NCBI RefSeq assembly: GCF_013368755.1 | Contig: NC_049565.1 | Span: 4,774,001-4,838,000, forward strand | DNA from: Talaromyces rugulosus | Lineage: Eukaryota; Ascomycota; Eurotiomycetes; Eurotiales; Trichocomaceae | Length of the DNA stretch: 64,000 bases | Direction of reading: 5' to 3' | In this document: positions 1 through 10,537 of the stretch, in pieces | Layout of the letters: each line of letters opens with the position of its first letter | Position numbering within the stretch: position 1 is the first letter of the stretch | Made by a program: the position numbers and the translations under genes | The notes under the pieces: generated by a model | Database searches by the model: none | What the model was told of the DNA's origin: nothing | Seen by the model: the letters and a program-made list of their open reading frames with translations, nothing else

Positions 1-569
1 TCGTCACTGATGACGTTGTGCCCACGCCCGAATCGTCGTACGGCGCGGAGAAGATCATCTGCGAGACGTTGATCAACGACTACTCGCGCAGGGGGTTCAT
101 CACTGGGTTCACATTACGCTTTCCGACGATTTCTGTGCGTCCTGGCAAACCGACTGCGGCTGCGTCCTCGTTTCTGTCCGGCATGATTCGCGAGCCACTC
201 AACGGGGAAGAGGCGATTATTCCTCTGGAAGATAGGTCGTTTGAGTCGTGGCTTTGTTCGCCGCGCATCCTAGTCCAGAATCTGATCCTGACCCTGTCGC
301 TGCCAGCCGACGCTGTCCCCCTACATATACGGCAAATCAACGTTCCGGGAATCTGCGTGACCATACAGGAGATGATGGATGCGCTGGAGAAAGTTGGAGG
401 CAAGGAGAAACTGGCATTGTTAAAGGAGCGTGAAGATCCTGTAGTCAAGAAGATTGTCCATTCGTGGCCCACGAGGTTTGATAATAGCCAGGCTTTGCGA
501 CTGGGCTTTGTGAGGGACAATTCGTTTGAGCAGGCCGTGAGGGACTTTAGGGATAGTTTGCAGAAGTAG
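1..569 (+). CDS. NAD-dependent epimerase/dehydratase-family protein, 3' part
   Basis: The frame is open from the window edge (first full codon at 3) to the stop at 567-569, so the N-terminal Rossmann fold lies outside. The visible 189 residues begin just before an S-S-Y-G-A-E-K stretch, the YxxxK catalytic pair of extended short-chain dehydrogenases. LRFPTISVRPGKP follows, typical of the substrate-binding half of NAD-dependent epimerases, especially the D-erythronate dehydrogenase (DenD)-like group. Such enzymes oxidise sugar acids or epimerise nucleotide sugars; the substrate cannot be told from this half. It is co-directional with the MUS81 gene 190 bp downstream, with no sign that they work together. 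No intron is seen in the visible part. Confidence 0.8.
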   Translation, partial: VTDDVVPTPESSYGAEKIICETLINDYSRRGFITGFTLRFPTISVRPGKPTAAASSFLSGMIREPLNGEEAIIPLEDRSFESWLCSPRILVQNLILTLSLPADAVPLHIRQINVPGICVTIQEMMDALEKVGGKEKLALLKEREDPVVKKIVHSWPTRFDNSQALRLGFVRDNSFEQAVRDFRDSLQK

Positions 570-760
570 AAGTGTTTTGAAGAATAGAGAATAAGGGCAT
601 TGAATGCATGACATCATTATCATGTGATCTCCCGTCTTAGCGCGTCGGCAAAAGTCGCGTTTGCGGGGAACACTTTACTGTTTACAGTCACTTCCAACCT
701 CAATTAATGCCTGTTATTATGTACCTAATACTCATGCCAGGCCGCCGCTGAAACAAATCG

Positions 761-2732
761 ATGGCTGAGACGTGTGCCAACCCGCTGCTGCTGGGCTGGA
801 TCAAGGAATGGCTTGACCAGGCCCGAGAGCGCAATTCCAAGGGCTTCACCATGTATGCCATTTTAATCGTTAATCGTATTTCTTCCCAGTGACTGATATC
901 TACCGTAGCTACAAAAAGGCATACGAGTCTATGAAGGCGTGTCCTCTAGAATTCAGCCATCCCTCAGAAGCCATCCAGCTGAGCGGCCTGGGTCCGAAGC
1001 TATGCGATCGACTTACAGACAAACTCAAGGAACACTGCGACAAGAATGGCCTGCCCATGCCAGAACTGCCCAGCAGTAAACGCGGCGGCCAGAAACGAAA
1101 CTCGGGCGATGATGTCCCAGACGCCGAGCAACAGCCAGCAAAGAAAACTCGCAAGCCCAAGCCATATATCCCTGCCTTGCGATCCGGCGCATACGCATTG
1201 ATCTTGGGGCTTTCTACGATAAACGAGAACTCTTCGCAGACAATGACCAAAGCGCAGCTGATCGATGTGGCCCAGCCCCATTCAGACACGTCTTTCACGG
1301 CCCCGAGCGATCCGACCAAATTCTACACGGCTTGGAATTCGATGAAGACGCTGATTCAGAAAGAGCTTGTTTATGAGCATGGCCGGCCGCTTAGAAAGTA
1401 TGCCCTCACGGAAGAGGGGTGGGAATGTGCAAAGAGGATTAGAGGCGCGGGCGCTGCTGGACAGCTGCCACAGGGTCAATCGGTATGTTATTGTCAAAAA
1501 GGAAACTAGTTTGTTTGGTCTACGATATCTAACCCCACTAGACATTAAACTCTACATCTGCTACAGCCATATTACAACCAGCTACAAGTACAAATACTGC
1601 CTCATCTCGGCGCACCCCACGCACTATTGACTTGGATGATTTTGAAGTCGATGTATTAGACGACGTGGAACCAGCACCAGCGCCGAGGGCACGATCACGT
1701 AATAACAACGCCGAGTCAATTATATTGCCACCCGGAAGCTTCACAATCGAGCTCCTGCTAGATTCACGAGAAGTGCGTGCAAAAAACGACAGAGACTATA
1801 TTGCCAAAGAGCTAGAAACAAAAGGCATTGCTCCCCACGTGCGCGCCCTCGAGCTCGGTGATGCCATGTGGGTAGCCAAATGCAAAGACCCCAATTACCT
1901 CGCCCAGTATGGCGAAGAAGGTGACGAAGTGATGCTGGACTGGATCGTCGAACGCAAACGCCTAGATGACTTGATCGGATCGATCAAAGATGGCCGCTTC
2001 CACGAACAAAAATTCCGTCTTCGTCGCTCGGGCATCAAAAACGTCGTCTATCTCATTGAAGAATTCGCCGTGTCCCACCCTTCATCCACAGGCACACAGG
2101 CACCACAAAACTACCACGACGCTGTTGCATCAGCAATTGCATCCACACAAGTCGTCAACGGGTATTTCGTCAAAAAGACCAAAAACTTAGACGACACTAT
2201 CCGCTACCTAGCACGTATGACATTTCTTTTGAAGAAAATGTACGAGCCATCCATCCCAACCTCGTCCAGTCAGGTCAGCAGCAGCGCAGCAAAAAGCACA
2301 TCGGTGGCACTGATCCCCAGCTCCAACCTTTCGTCCTCAGAATCCTACCTCAAAAAAATCCGAGCCCTGCGCGCTGCAAACGACAGCTCCTCCTCCTCCT
2401 CGACGACATTTGGCGTATCTTTCGCTAGTTTTTCGGCCCTATCGTCCAAATCTGATATCCTCACACTGCGAGACGTATTTTTGAAAATGCTCATGTGCAC
2501 GCGAGGCATCACGGGTGACAAGGCGCTGGAAATCCAGCGTCACTGGCACACGCCACGCCAGTTTATCGAAGCCTTTGAGGCTGCCGAGCAGGCTGCGCCG
2601 GGTCGAGGCGAAACCGCAGTCAAAGCAAAAGAAAAGCTGCTCACGGACAAACTTGGCAACCTGGTCGCTAAGAAAAAAGTTGCCGGCGTGCTTAGTAGAA
2701 AGGTAGCTGAGATATGGGGTGAAGAGGGCTGA
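761..2732 (+). CDS. mus81: Crossover junction endonuclease MUS81 catalytic subunit
   Basis: Exons are 761-852, 909-1482 and 1542-2732, giving 618 aa. The start is the ATG at 761, which opens the conserved N-terminal helix-hairpin-helix region (NPLLLGWIKEWLDQA, then YKKAYESMKACP across intron 1). A winged-helix segment lies at about residues 120-220. The ERCC4/XPF nuclease domain follows, with its metal-binding core DWIVERKRLDDLIGS (the ERKxxxD signature) and GRFHEQKFRLRRSG. A C-terminal helix-hairpin-helix lies around residues 520-610. With its partner Eme1/Mms4 (not in the window) it cleaves stalled forks and joint molecules in the nucleus. Intron 2 was set at 1483-1541 because only this acceptor keeps the frame. 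The gene converges on the copper ATPase, with about 70 bp between stop codons. Confidence 0.93.
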
Positions 2733-2804
2733 TTAAATCGATAGGACTTGTATAATATTTTAGCCATAACTTCATAATTCATTCATGTATATAGATACTT
2801 TTAA

Positions 2805-5800
2805 CTAGTTCTTTCTCAGCATCTTATTAATCAAATTTCGTAAACCCTTCCACTCGATCCTCAGTGCCAGACTGCTGGCGACTACACTGACACTACTCAA
2901 CGCCATCGCCAAAGACGCCCAAACCGGGTCCAACCTCCAATGGCCATCAACACTGACTGTTCCATGCCCAGCACTGCTAACCTCCTTGGTCCCATTAGCA
3001 ATCGGATAAAACACGCCAGCCGCAACAGGCACCAAAATGACGTTGTACACCGCAGCCCAGACGAAGTTCATCTTGATACGGTTAAACACGCGCTTCGACA
3101 ACAGCACAAGTTCAAAGATAGTGTTTAGGTTTGAATTAAGCAGGATAAACGACGACGAGGAAATGGCCACGTCGGAGCCAGAGGCCATGGCGATGCTCAC
3201 ATCACACGCGGCCAGCGCGGGCGAGTCGTTTGTGCCGTCGCCAACAAAGGCAACTACTTTTCTTTTTGGGTTTTTGCTTGAAGAGGATAGCGATGTTTGG
3301 GCCTGGATGGTGTGAATAAACTCTGCCTTTTGCGCAGGCATCACGTTGGCGACGACATTGGAAGATGGGATTCCCAGTCCTGATGCTACCGCGTGTGCAG
3401 TCTTTTCGTTGTCGCCTGTGCACATGTACACGGCGATATTGCGTTTTTGGAGTTCGGAAATCACATGGGGCGATTCAGGACGGATGGGATCGGATGTTGC
3501 GAAGATGACAACCGGGGAAAATGGGTTGTTGTCTTCTGTCGACAGCTTGCGGAGGAGGAGTATGGCGGTGGACTTTCCAGAGGACTGGTATGAGGATAGC
3601 AGGTTGGAAAACCAGTAAGAGGATGATGAGGCTTGATCTAAGCCCAAGCCCAGGCCTGATGGTTGCTGTTGGGTGACGGTACTCGCAAGACGCTCGTTGC
3701 CAATGGCAGCTTCATACGAGACAGGTTGGCCCCCGTCGATGGATAGCTCAAATGTGCCTTTCATTCCCTGGCCCGGTATTTCGATGATATCAGAAGACAT
3801 CACCGACAAACGACTCGAGTCAGAAGACTGCGAGGCGCAAAACTCTACAATCGCTCTCGCAATTGGATGGCTGCTGGTCTGTTCCAACTCGCGCGCCAGA
3901 GCCCAGGCTACCAGAAGCTTTTCCGGATCGCTGTCAAGAACATCGTGATCAGAGACCTTGAGGCTTCCACCCTCGGTCAGAGTGCCGGTCTTGTCAAAGA
4001 CGATTGCATCGAGCCGTGTTGCTTCTTGGAAAGCCTCGCCGCCGCCTCGCACCAGAATACCGCGTTGCGCAGCGAGCCCGATGCCGACAAAGAGTGCTGT
4101 AGGTGCAGCTAGAGCCAGTCCGCAAGGGCACGCTACGACAAAGACTGCAATGGCAAATTGCAAGCTCCAGAATGCCCAGCTCCCCAGAGAGTTGTCGTCT
4201 AGATATCCAAGCGGAAGTGACCCAGACTGGCCGAGTGAGAGCCAGATGAGAAATGTGAGAATGGCAATGAACGTGATGATGGGGACAAAGTAAGCCACGA
4301 TCATATCTGCAACGCGCTCCATGGGCGCCCGTTTGCCCTGGCCCTCTCGGACAACACTGATGATTTTATCGAGCATAGAGGCACCCCCTAAACCGGTCAC
4401 TTTGACCGAGACCTGCTGGCCGACATTGACAGAACCAGAGTACACCTGATCACCGGCCAATTTTGAGATTGGTTTTGATTCTCCAGTCAAGGAGCTCTCG
4501 TCGAATTGATACTTGCCAGAACTCATGACCAAGCCGTCTGCTGGGGGAGAAGCGCCATGCGGGATGTTGACTATATCGCCGACTTCTAATAAATCAACGG
4601 AAATTCGCTCGATCGAGTTGGAGCCTTCGCGGTCTGAAGAATCCACGGTTGCTGGTTTCACTAGCAAAGCTTCATTTGGTCGAAGCATACCCAAGGCCGA
4701 CACAGCGTCGCCGGTCCTCGACTTGCTGTATGCCTCGAGAGACCGACCAGCAAGGATGAACAATGTCAGAAACGTAACAGTGTCAAAGTAGGTCGGCACG
4801 TTCTCAGTTCCGGATGATTTCACCGTGGCGCCGGCAATCAGTACAGCCAACGATGCCAAGTACGCAACCAGCGTCCCCGCAGATATCAATAGATTCATGC
4901 TACCAAACCTGACAAACCGACGCAGAATCGGCACCTTGCTACCCGGACGCCATAGAGCTCGAATCTCTTTCAAGGCCCGAATATGAAAAAGATCTGCGCC
5001 GTAAAACATCACAGGCGTGGTCATGATTAACATAGCCCATTCCATCCGCGACACTTTTCCGCCCCGGATAGGTCTAGACAAGTACCGTCGAACAGGGTCC
5101 GTCGCGGGGACAAGAGACATGAAGACGATACCGATAATAAAGGTTGGAATGGCGACGATAAACACAAAGAGCAAACGAGAAAGAAACCGACGTCTCTCGC
5201 GGAGCTGGATCTCCCTGGAGCGATCCTCGATAGATGGAGGGTGGTAGATGGTCGCTTTGAAAGCGTGGTGGGACGAATCAATAGTGGAGATGATTGTTCG
5301 AATTGTTAGTTTCGGTGCATTGGGCATGTATGTCACTTTGACTATTGGATCATTTTGCGAAGGGCCCTGGACTATCTCGATACTCTCGTCGAGTTCATGA
5401 AGCGACAACAAGACTTTCTCGGGACAGTGGTGGCAGAACATGCCGTCAACGCGAATCATCACGGTACGAGCTTGAGGTTGTGCTGATAAGTCTTGCTTGA
5501 GAAGATTGCAATCAATAGCTCTTGCTTCGTAACCGAAATCCTCAATCTCCTCCAGAATCATAGCCAGGTTGTCTTTTCCGTCAAAAGTCACTGTCGCGCT
5601 GTTGGAAAGTAATTCCACAACGACATCCTTGACGCAAGGTAGCTCTTTCAAACCCTGTGTGATTTTGCCGACGCAGGCGCCGCAGCTCATGCCGCCGATG
5701 CTGATATTTGCAATGTATTGGTCGAAAACAGGACGTCGATCATTACGATCATTATTTTTGGGTGTAATATCCTCAAGAGAAGCCTCAAAGCCGAGATCCT

Positions 5801-6761
5801 CGATTTCACCACGAATAGTTCCGGTGTACGACTCCTCGCCGACGAAAAGAACACTGGCGCTGTTGGTGACCAGACTCACGGTGGCCTCTTTAACTGGCTC
5901 AAGCTGCTTGAGCTGACGGGTAATCGAATTCACGCAAGAGGCACAGCTCATGCCGGAAATGCTGAAGTGAGCTTCAAACTCTGAACAAGCTTCAGCCTCT
6001 GCCCCTGACGACACTTGGACGACGCTCTCAACGGCCGCTTCAAACCCCGTGCTCTCAATCTCGTCAATGATCTTGTCCGCATTTTCCTTTGGACCGTAAA
6101 AAGTCAGCACGCCACTATTCGTCAACAGCGTAACCGACGCATCCTTGACAAAGTCCAGTTTATTCACCGTCTCCGTCACCGAATTCGCACACGCGGCACA
6201 TGTCATGCCAGAAATACTGATCTGCGCGCTGAACAGGTCTGGTTTTCTCGGCCGCTGCTCCACATAAACCGAGTTCAACGTGTGATGATTCGATTTCTTG
6301 TCGAGCTCTCCCATCTTCGGATGGTCATCCCATTTCTCGTCGGACTGCTCGTGTTGACACGCCTCGCAGTTCTCAATGTGCTTTCGGCGCTGCAGGTCGT
6401 ACATTCCTCGCTCGCGGGCCGCCGTCTTGCCGGCGCTTCCACCCGGCGAGAGCAGCAAGGGCGAGACCACGTCCCTGGGGTATGTGATCCAGGAAGACGT
6501 GTCGATGACTTCCAGCACAGCGCCAGATTCGTTTCTGGTTGTGGCCAGCTGGACTTCGAAGGCGGCATCGATCAGCATTCTGGCGAGCTCCGAGGCGGTC
6601 ATCTCGGGCGCATGGACGACACGGATTTCTTGGTGTAGGATGGTGACATCGACGCTCTGGATCGAGCGACAAGACGCGAGCGTCTCCTTGACAAAGGTGA
6701 CGCATGATGCGCAGTGGATGTTGGTGGCTAGGAGGACGGTGACACATAGTGGTGCTTCCAT
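2805..6761 (-). CDS. ccc2: Copper-transporting P1B-type ATPase (Ccc2/ATP7-like)
   Basis: This single-exon gene encodes 1318 aa from the ATG at 6761. An in-frame ATG at 6839 would add 26 residues with no homology-like content. Five heavy-metal-associated motifs precede the membrane core: CASC (about residue 16), CAAC (188), CASC (273), CGAC (360) and a diverged CHHC (443). The core has the TGES actuator loop (about 759), the ACPC membrane metal site of Cu+ pumps (about 878), the phosphorylated Asp in DKTGT (about 923), an SHP nucleotide motif, and GDGTNDSPA near the C-terminus. The family moves Cu+ into the late Golgi to load multicopper oxidases and laccases. It is transcribed away from the spacer at 6762-7299. 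The specific assignment to copper rests on the CPC and CxxC motifs. Confidence 0.94.
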   Translation of the reverse strand: MEAPLCVTVLLATNIHCASCVTFVKETLASCRSIQSVDVTILHQEIRVVHAPEMTASELARMLIDAAFEVQLATTRNESGAVLEVIDTSSWITYPRDVVSPLLLSPGGSAGKTAARERGMYDLQRRKHIENCEACQHEQSDEKWDDHPKMGELDKKSNHHTLNSVYVEQRPRKPDLFSAQISISGMTCAACANSVTETVNKLDFVKDASVTLLTNSGVLTFYGPKENADKIIDEIESTGFEAAVESVVQVSSGAEAEACSEFEAHFSISGMSCASCVNSITRQLKQLEPVKEATVSLVTNSASVLFVGEESYTGTIRGEIEDLGFEASLEDITPKNNDRNDRRPVFDQYIANISIGGMSCGACVGKITQGLKELPCVKDVVVELLSNSATVTFDGKDNLAMILEEIEDFGYEARAIDCNLLKQDLSAQPQARTVMIRVDGMFCHHCPEKVLLSLHELDESIEIVQGPSQNDPIVKVTYMPNAPKLTIRTIISTIDSSHHAFKATIYHPPSIEDRSREIQLRERRRFLSRLLFVFIVAIPTFIIGIVFMSLVPATDPVRRYLSRPIRGGKVSRMEWAMLIMTTPVMFYGADLFHIRALKEIRALWRPGSKVPILRRFVRFGSMNLLISAGTLVAYLASLAVLIAGATVKSSGTENVPTYFDTVTFLTLFILAGRSLEAYSKSRTGDAVSALGMLRPNEALLVKPATVDSSDREGSNSIERISVDLLEVGDIVNIPHGASPPADGLVMSSGKYQFDESSLTGESKPISKLAGDQVYSGSVNVGQQVSVKVTGLGGASMLDKIISVVREGQGKRAPMERVADMIVAYFVPIITFIAILTFLIWLSLGQSGSLPLGYLDDNSLGSWAFWSLQFAIAVFVVACPCGLALAAPTALFVGIGLAAQRGILVRGGGEAFQEATRLDAIVFDKTGTLTEGGSLKVSDHDVLDSDPEKLLVAWALARELEQTSSHPIARAIVEFCASQSSDSSRLSVMSSDIIEIPGQGMKGTFELSIDGGQPVSYEAAIGNERLASTVTQQQPSGLGLGLDQASSSSYWFSNLLSSYQSSGKSTAILLLRKLSTEDNNPFSPVVIFATSDPIRPESPHVISELQKRNIAVYMCTGDNEKTAHAVASGLGIPSSNVVANVMPAQKAEFIHTIQAQTSLSSSSKNPKRKVVAFVGDGTNDSPALAACDVSIAMASGSDVAISSSSFILLNSNLNTIFELVLLSKRVFNRIKMNFVWAAVYNVILVPVAAGVFYPIANGTKEVSSAGHGTVSVDGHWRLDPVWASLAMALSSVSVVASSLALRIEWKGLRNLINKMLRKN

Positions 6762-7299
6762 ATTCAAGTAGTAGTCCGCAAGGTAAATGACTATTGGATA
6801 TTTATAGATATTCACATCAAGTGGGTGGCAAGCAAGCAAATATCCATCCTAACGTCTAACGTCTGAAAAAAAGTCGACGGAGAAGTTGCGACGTTATATA
6901 TCGCCTCGCCGTCAGTCTGCGCGCATTGTGCCATTGGCTGAACCCAAAACGGCAATCGCGCCGCACAAAAACCGCATACGCCAAGTGGGCCCCGCGGTAT
7001 TCGCAGCCGATTGGCCACTGTCGGTCTTGGCGTGTTACGGCCTTGCGACGTCAAGTCCAATCACTCCATAAAGTCACATAGTAGTATAGGATCAGTTTCA
7101 TGTGTCATGTGTGTACGTTTTCTAGCAATTTGCACTGGAAGATCAAACGTTAAGCACATCATCACATGTACATCTCATCACACTGAAGCATTTATTGATT
7201 CATCTCTTGATTCTCAGGGCAACTATCAATAGCAAGTAATAAATACTAGTACAAGTCGAAAAAATTCAACGAAACAACACGCAGTCTGATAATCTAACA
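6762..7299. other. Intergenic: ATPase promoter and BRF1 3' region
   Basis: This 538-bp spacer lies upstream of the copper ATPase and downstream of the BRF1 stop. It contains a TATATA stretch near 6893-6899 and GC-rich patches around 6960-7060. No coding or RNA gene is seen. Confidence 0.5.
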
Positions 7300-9582
7300 T
7301 TAGTCGCCATAATCACTTGCTTGATCGTAATAATCCTCTTCGGCATCGTCATAACCCCCTGCAAACGCAGTCTCAATGTCCTGGCCATCGTCATACCCTT
7401 TGGCGCTGGCCACGTCGTCCACTTCGTCCTCTTCTTCGTCGTCGTCATAGTCTGCCTCGTTGAATCCTCCTGTCTTTTCTTTCTCTGTCGAGGAAGCACC
7501 AGGTTTGGTAATCTCCTCTCCGGCTGTGCCAGACGAGAGACCCTCTTCAACGCTCTGGCTGCGACTGCTCTTTTCGGCTTCTGCCTTTCCGTCGTCTCCG
7601 TATAGATCCAGTAGCGTTTTGTAGTTGATCTTTTTACTATGTGCGCGTTGTTCAAGCATCATTCGCATTGCTTCCACAGGGGTAGATGCCCGGCTGTTGG
7701 CCCCGCCTTGCCCTTCCAGATACGCGACATCTCCGATGCGGCCCTTTCGAGGTTTGCGAGGCCTCTTGACAGTTCCATCACCGCCTTCGCCCTCCTGTAA
7801 TGCCCGTTTCAGCGCCTTGGCTTGCTGGGTACGCAGGTAGTCCCTGTTCTCGTGCACCCAGATACGCTCCTTGATCTCGACCTCGGCGGTCGAGAGAAGG
7901 CAGTTGGCCACTTCGGGGTCTGACTCGAACTCGGCGGCGTCGATTTCCGCGCTATCAGACACTGTCGTCGTCTTGACTACTGCCGGCGTCGCTACCGTCG
8001 CGCTGGGTGTGACCTTCATAGTAGCCGCTTCTACCATGTCGGAACCTTGTGCGAGGAACTGGTTCATCTCATTCTCGAGCGCTTCTTCAGAAGCAAGTTC
8101 TTCGGGGGTCGGTTCTGGTAATGGCTGCTTAGTGCGGCTTCGAGGTAGTTTCTGCCCGGTCGCATCGACGAAGGGTTGAGGTGTGCCGTCATCTGCAGAT
8201 GTATCCGTTGCCGAGGACGTCTCCGAATCAGCACGGGTCTTGATTAGTTGGTCGAGATTCTCATTATCCGAGGCCTTTCTTTTCAGCCCTCGATTGATCA
8301 TCGTAGTCATCGCAGTCAAGGCAGGATCAATAGGGATGTCCGGGATAGTGAAGCCGTCTGCATCAACGCGCTTTGGCTTAGTCGGCTGGATCGGCACAGG
8401 ATCAGGAGTGCTGGCATCATCGTCATCGTCATCATAATCTTCTTCTTCGATTTCTGCAGCAGTCACAGCAGCTTTTCGTCTGCGGTTTTTTGATTTGGAC
8501 TGGCTAAAGGATGGCGGGTCATGTGCGTTTTCCAATTGTACGGATCGGAACTGGTCGACAGTGAGATCACCACTATCGGTGGAACTGAATTCGTTCAGGC
8601 GCTGATTGATGGTGACTTCGGTCACTTTGACAACGTATACAACCTCCCGCACCGTGCGGCGAAAGTTGTTCATTCGCGCAGCGAGAATGAGTGCAGCGCC
8701 GCAGATTCCGGCCGGTCGACGACCGGTTGTCATCCAATCACGACTCATTCGTTGGACAATCAGGACAGCTTCTTTAGCCACATGCATGGTCCTCGGGCCA
8801 AACTCGAGCTGCTTGGCGAATCTCAGGATCAAATTCTCCGGGTCAACCGGGTTCATAGTAAAGATGGTTCCGCCGAGACGCAGTTCCTCTAGCAGCAATT
8901 TATATGCGCGACCGACCTTGAACACATTGATCATCAGGACATCGGACAAGTCAATGAGCATGACCGTGTTTCCTGCCTGGCGTCGACAAGCAATATACAA
9001 ACACACAGCGGCGACCGTCTTTGTGCGTCGACCCTGGATAAAGTTCAAGCCGACGGCCAGCTTGAACACTTGACCGGCAGCTTTCTGAGCGCTTTCGGGG
9101 ATATCCAGAGCGAGTGCCATCTGTTGGATGTATCGGTTCCCATTCTGCTCAGTGATTTCACGGCTTTCCATACCTCCGCCGCGATGAAAGCCCGGCCCCG
9201 AGCTCCGGGTATGGGTCTGATCAGCACCGACATAGGAGCCCTGGACAACGGCTGCTCCAGCCGATGTCTCGCCAAAGCTGATTTCCGAGACGAGCGTATC
9301 CTCGCTAACCACACTGCCACAGCTGGCACAGACCCGCATGGCTTCTTCCGAGACAATACGGGGATTTGTACAGTTCGGATTTGGACAAGTCTCTGCAGGC
9401 TTGTCTGGCGATCGGTTCTTGAACTTCTGTGGCTGTTGCTGAGGCTGTAGAGACGGTTGACGCTGCTGCTGTTGTCCCTGAGGACGTTTGATCGGTATGG
9501 CCCCGGGCTGCGGCGTCCTCAGACTGTGCAGCCTGCCAGCCGGAGGGGCTCTAGGCCGGATGATGGGCTTGGCCAGAGGCAT
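7300..9582 (-). CDS. brf1: Transcription factor TFIIIB subunit Brf1
   Basis: This intronless gene encodes 760 aa. The start is the ATG at 9582 (MPLAKPIIRP); the frame stays open upstream to 9765, but that extension looks like leader sequence. A TFIIB-type zinc ribbon uses Cys at about residues 66, 71, 85 and 88. Two cyclin-like repeats follow (RYIQQMALALDIPESAQ and a second copy ending near KVTEVTINQRLNEF). The C-terminal half is long, low in complexity and acidic, and contains the conserved Brf1 homology block around EVEIKERIWVHENRDYL, which contacts TBP and Bdp1. Brf1 recruits RNA polymerase III to tRNA and 5S genes in the nucleus. The extreme C-terminus is an Asp/Glu/Tyr-rich tail. An exact E-box palindrome sits about 440 bp upstream of the start. 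Confidence 0.93.
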   Translation of the reverse strand: MPLAKPIIRPRAPPAGRLHSLRTPQPGAIPIKRPQGQQQQRQPSLQPQQQPQKFKNRSPDKPAETCPNPNCTNPRIVSEEAMRVCASCGSVVSEDTLVSEISFGETSAGAAVVQGSYVGADQTHTRSSGPGFHRGGGMESREITEQNGNRYIQQMALALDIPESAQKAAGQVFKLAVGLNFIQGRRTKTVAAVCLYIACRRQAGNTVMLIDLSDVLMINVFKVGRAYKLLLEELRLGGTIFTMNPVDPENLILRFAKQLEFGPRTMHVAKEAVLIVQRMSRDWMTTGRRPAGICGAALILAARMNNFRRTVREVVYVVKVTEVTINQRLNEFSSTDSGDLTVDQFRSVQLENAHDPPSFSQSKSKNRRRKAAVTAAEIEEEDYDDDDDDASTPDPVPIQPTKPKRVDADGFTIPDIPIDPALTAMTTMINRGLKRKASDNENLDQLIKTRADSETSSATDTSADDGTPQPFVDATGQKLPRSRTKQPLPEPTPEELASEEALENEMNQFLAQGSDMVEAATMKVTPSATVATPAVVKTTTVSDSAEIDAAEFESDPEVANCLLSTAEVEIKERIWVHENRDYLRTQQAKALKRALQEGEGGDGTVKRPRKPRKGRIGDVAYLEGQGGANSRASTPVEAMRMMLEQRAHSKKINYKTLLDLYGDDGKAEAEKSSRSQSVEEGLSSGTAGEEITKPGASSTEKEKTGGFNEADYDDDEEEDEVDDVASAKGYDDGQDIETAFAGGYDDAEEDYYDQASDYGD

Positions 9583-10023
9583 GATGGATGATATAATTAA
9601 AAGGGTATATAGAAACGAGATGGAAGAATCAAAAGTATCCGTCAGTCCCCAGGTCGAAGTTATTACAAAAATTCGGTATAGTGGTGAGAAAGACGCGGCG
9701 GCGGTCACACGTCCAGGACGCGAAGTAAGCTTGCTACTCCGCCCTGTCTCCGACGCCGACTTCAATAGGGAAATTTTATAGAAACGAAGAAAAACAAAAA
9801 GAAAGTCGGCGGTGAATCAATAGTGGCATCAATAATAATATTGCATGTAGACCGAGAGTTGCCTAAACGGGGTTCGCTCCATGATTAATTATTATTGTCA
9901 TTGTCGGAGTCAGACGCGCGGACGAAGTTGGGAGAATTCTCGGCGGGGCGAGGCGATGGCTGAGGGGAATTTTTTTTCCAAAAAAAAGGCATTTTCCGGT
10001 TCCGGTTGCCTGTTCAGAGGCGT

Positions 10024-10035
10024 CATCACGTGATG
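10024..10035. promoter_or_regulatory. 12-bp palindrome CATCACGTGATG (E-box/Cbf1-like)
   Basis: CATCACGTGATG is a perfect palindrome built on CACGTG. It contains the RTCACRTG core known for Cbf1/USF-type bHLH factors. It lies about 440 bp upstream of the BRF1 start and about 500 bp beyond the 3' end of the next gene. It is therefore most likely a BRF1 promoter element, but this is inferred from position and sequence only. Confidence 0.45.
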
Positions 10036-10537
10036 CACCCCGACTCCCCTTTGGGGCTATGGTGCCTGCTGTCTCGGCGTTCGAGTCCCGGCGGGGTCGA
10101 GGTTGTCTTTTGTGGTAGGTATGTCTCTTTGACTCATCGCCTTTCTTTGTTTCTTTTCTTTTGCAGTATAATAAAATTGTAGCATGTCTTTTCATGACGG
10201 ATTGTGAGTCATCGATTTACTTACATAGAACTTGGGCATACGTAACGCAAGCATCATCTAAACTAAGTTTCCACTACAACCAGTCATTCGATGCTTCAGG
10301 TAGAAATGTCTTCATAATGTTTTCATTGTTTCAACTATAAATATAGTTCTTTTGCTCAGCTAAATGACTTACTGTGTCAGCTCAAGATAGGCTAGGCGAG
10401 CAAGCTGTAAATAACGAATCCCCGTATCCTGCGCCAATAAGAAGAAAAAAGAACCAGGCGTTAAATGATGTACAAATGTCGAAAATCGAAATAATAAAAT
10501 GCGAGAAGAAAATAAGAAGCAAATGGTCGTAATAATT

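Noticed and set aside
2806..6839. Longer copper ATPase from the ATG at 6839
   Set aside because: The extra 26 residues show no family resemblance and would put non-conserved hydrophobic sequence before the first metal-binding domain. The ATG at 6761 is preferred.
10070..10102. TTCGAGTCCCGGCGGGGTC, resembling a tRNA T-arm and acceptor end
   Set aside because: The five bases before the loop do not pair with those after it, and no matching 5' acceptor strand lies 60-90 bp upstream.
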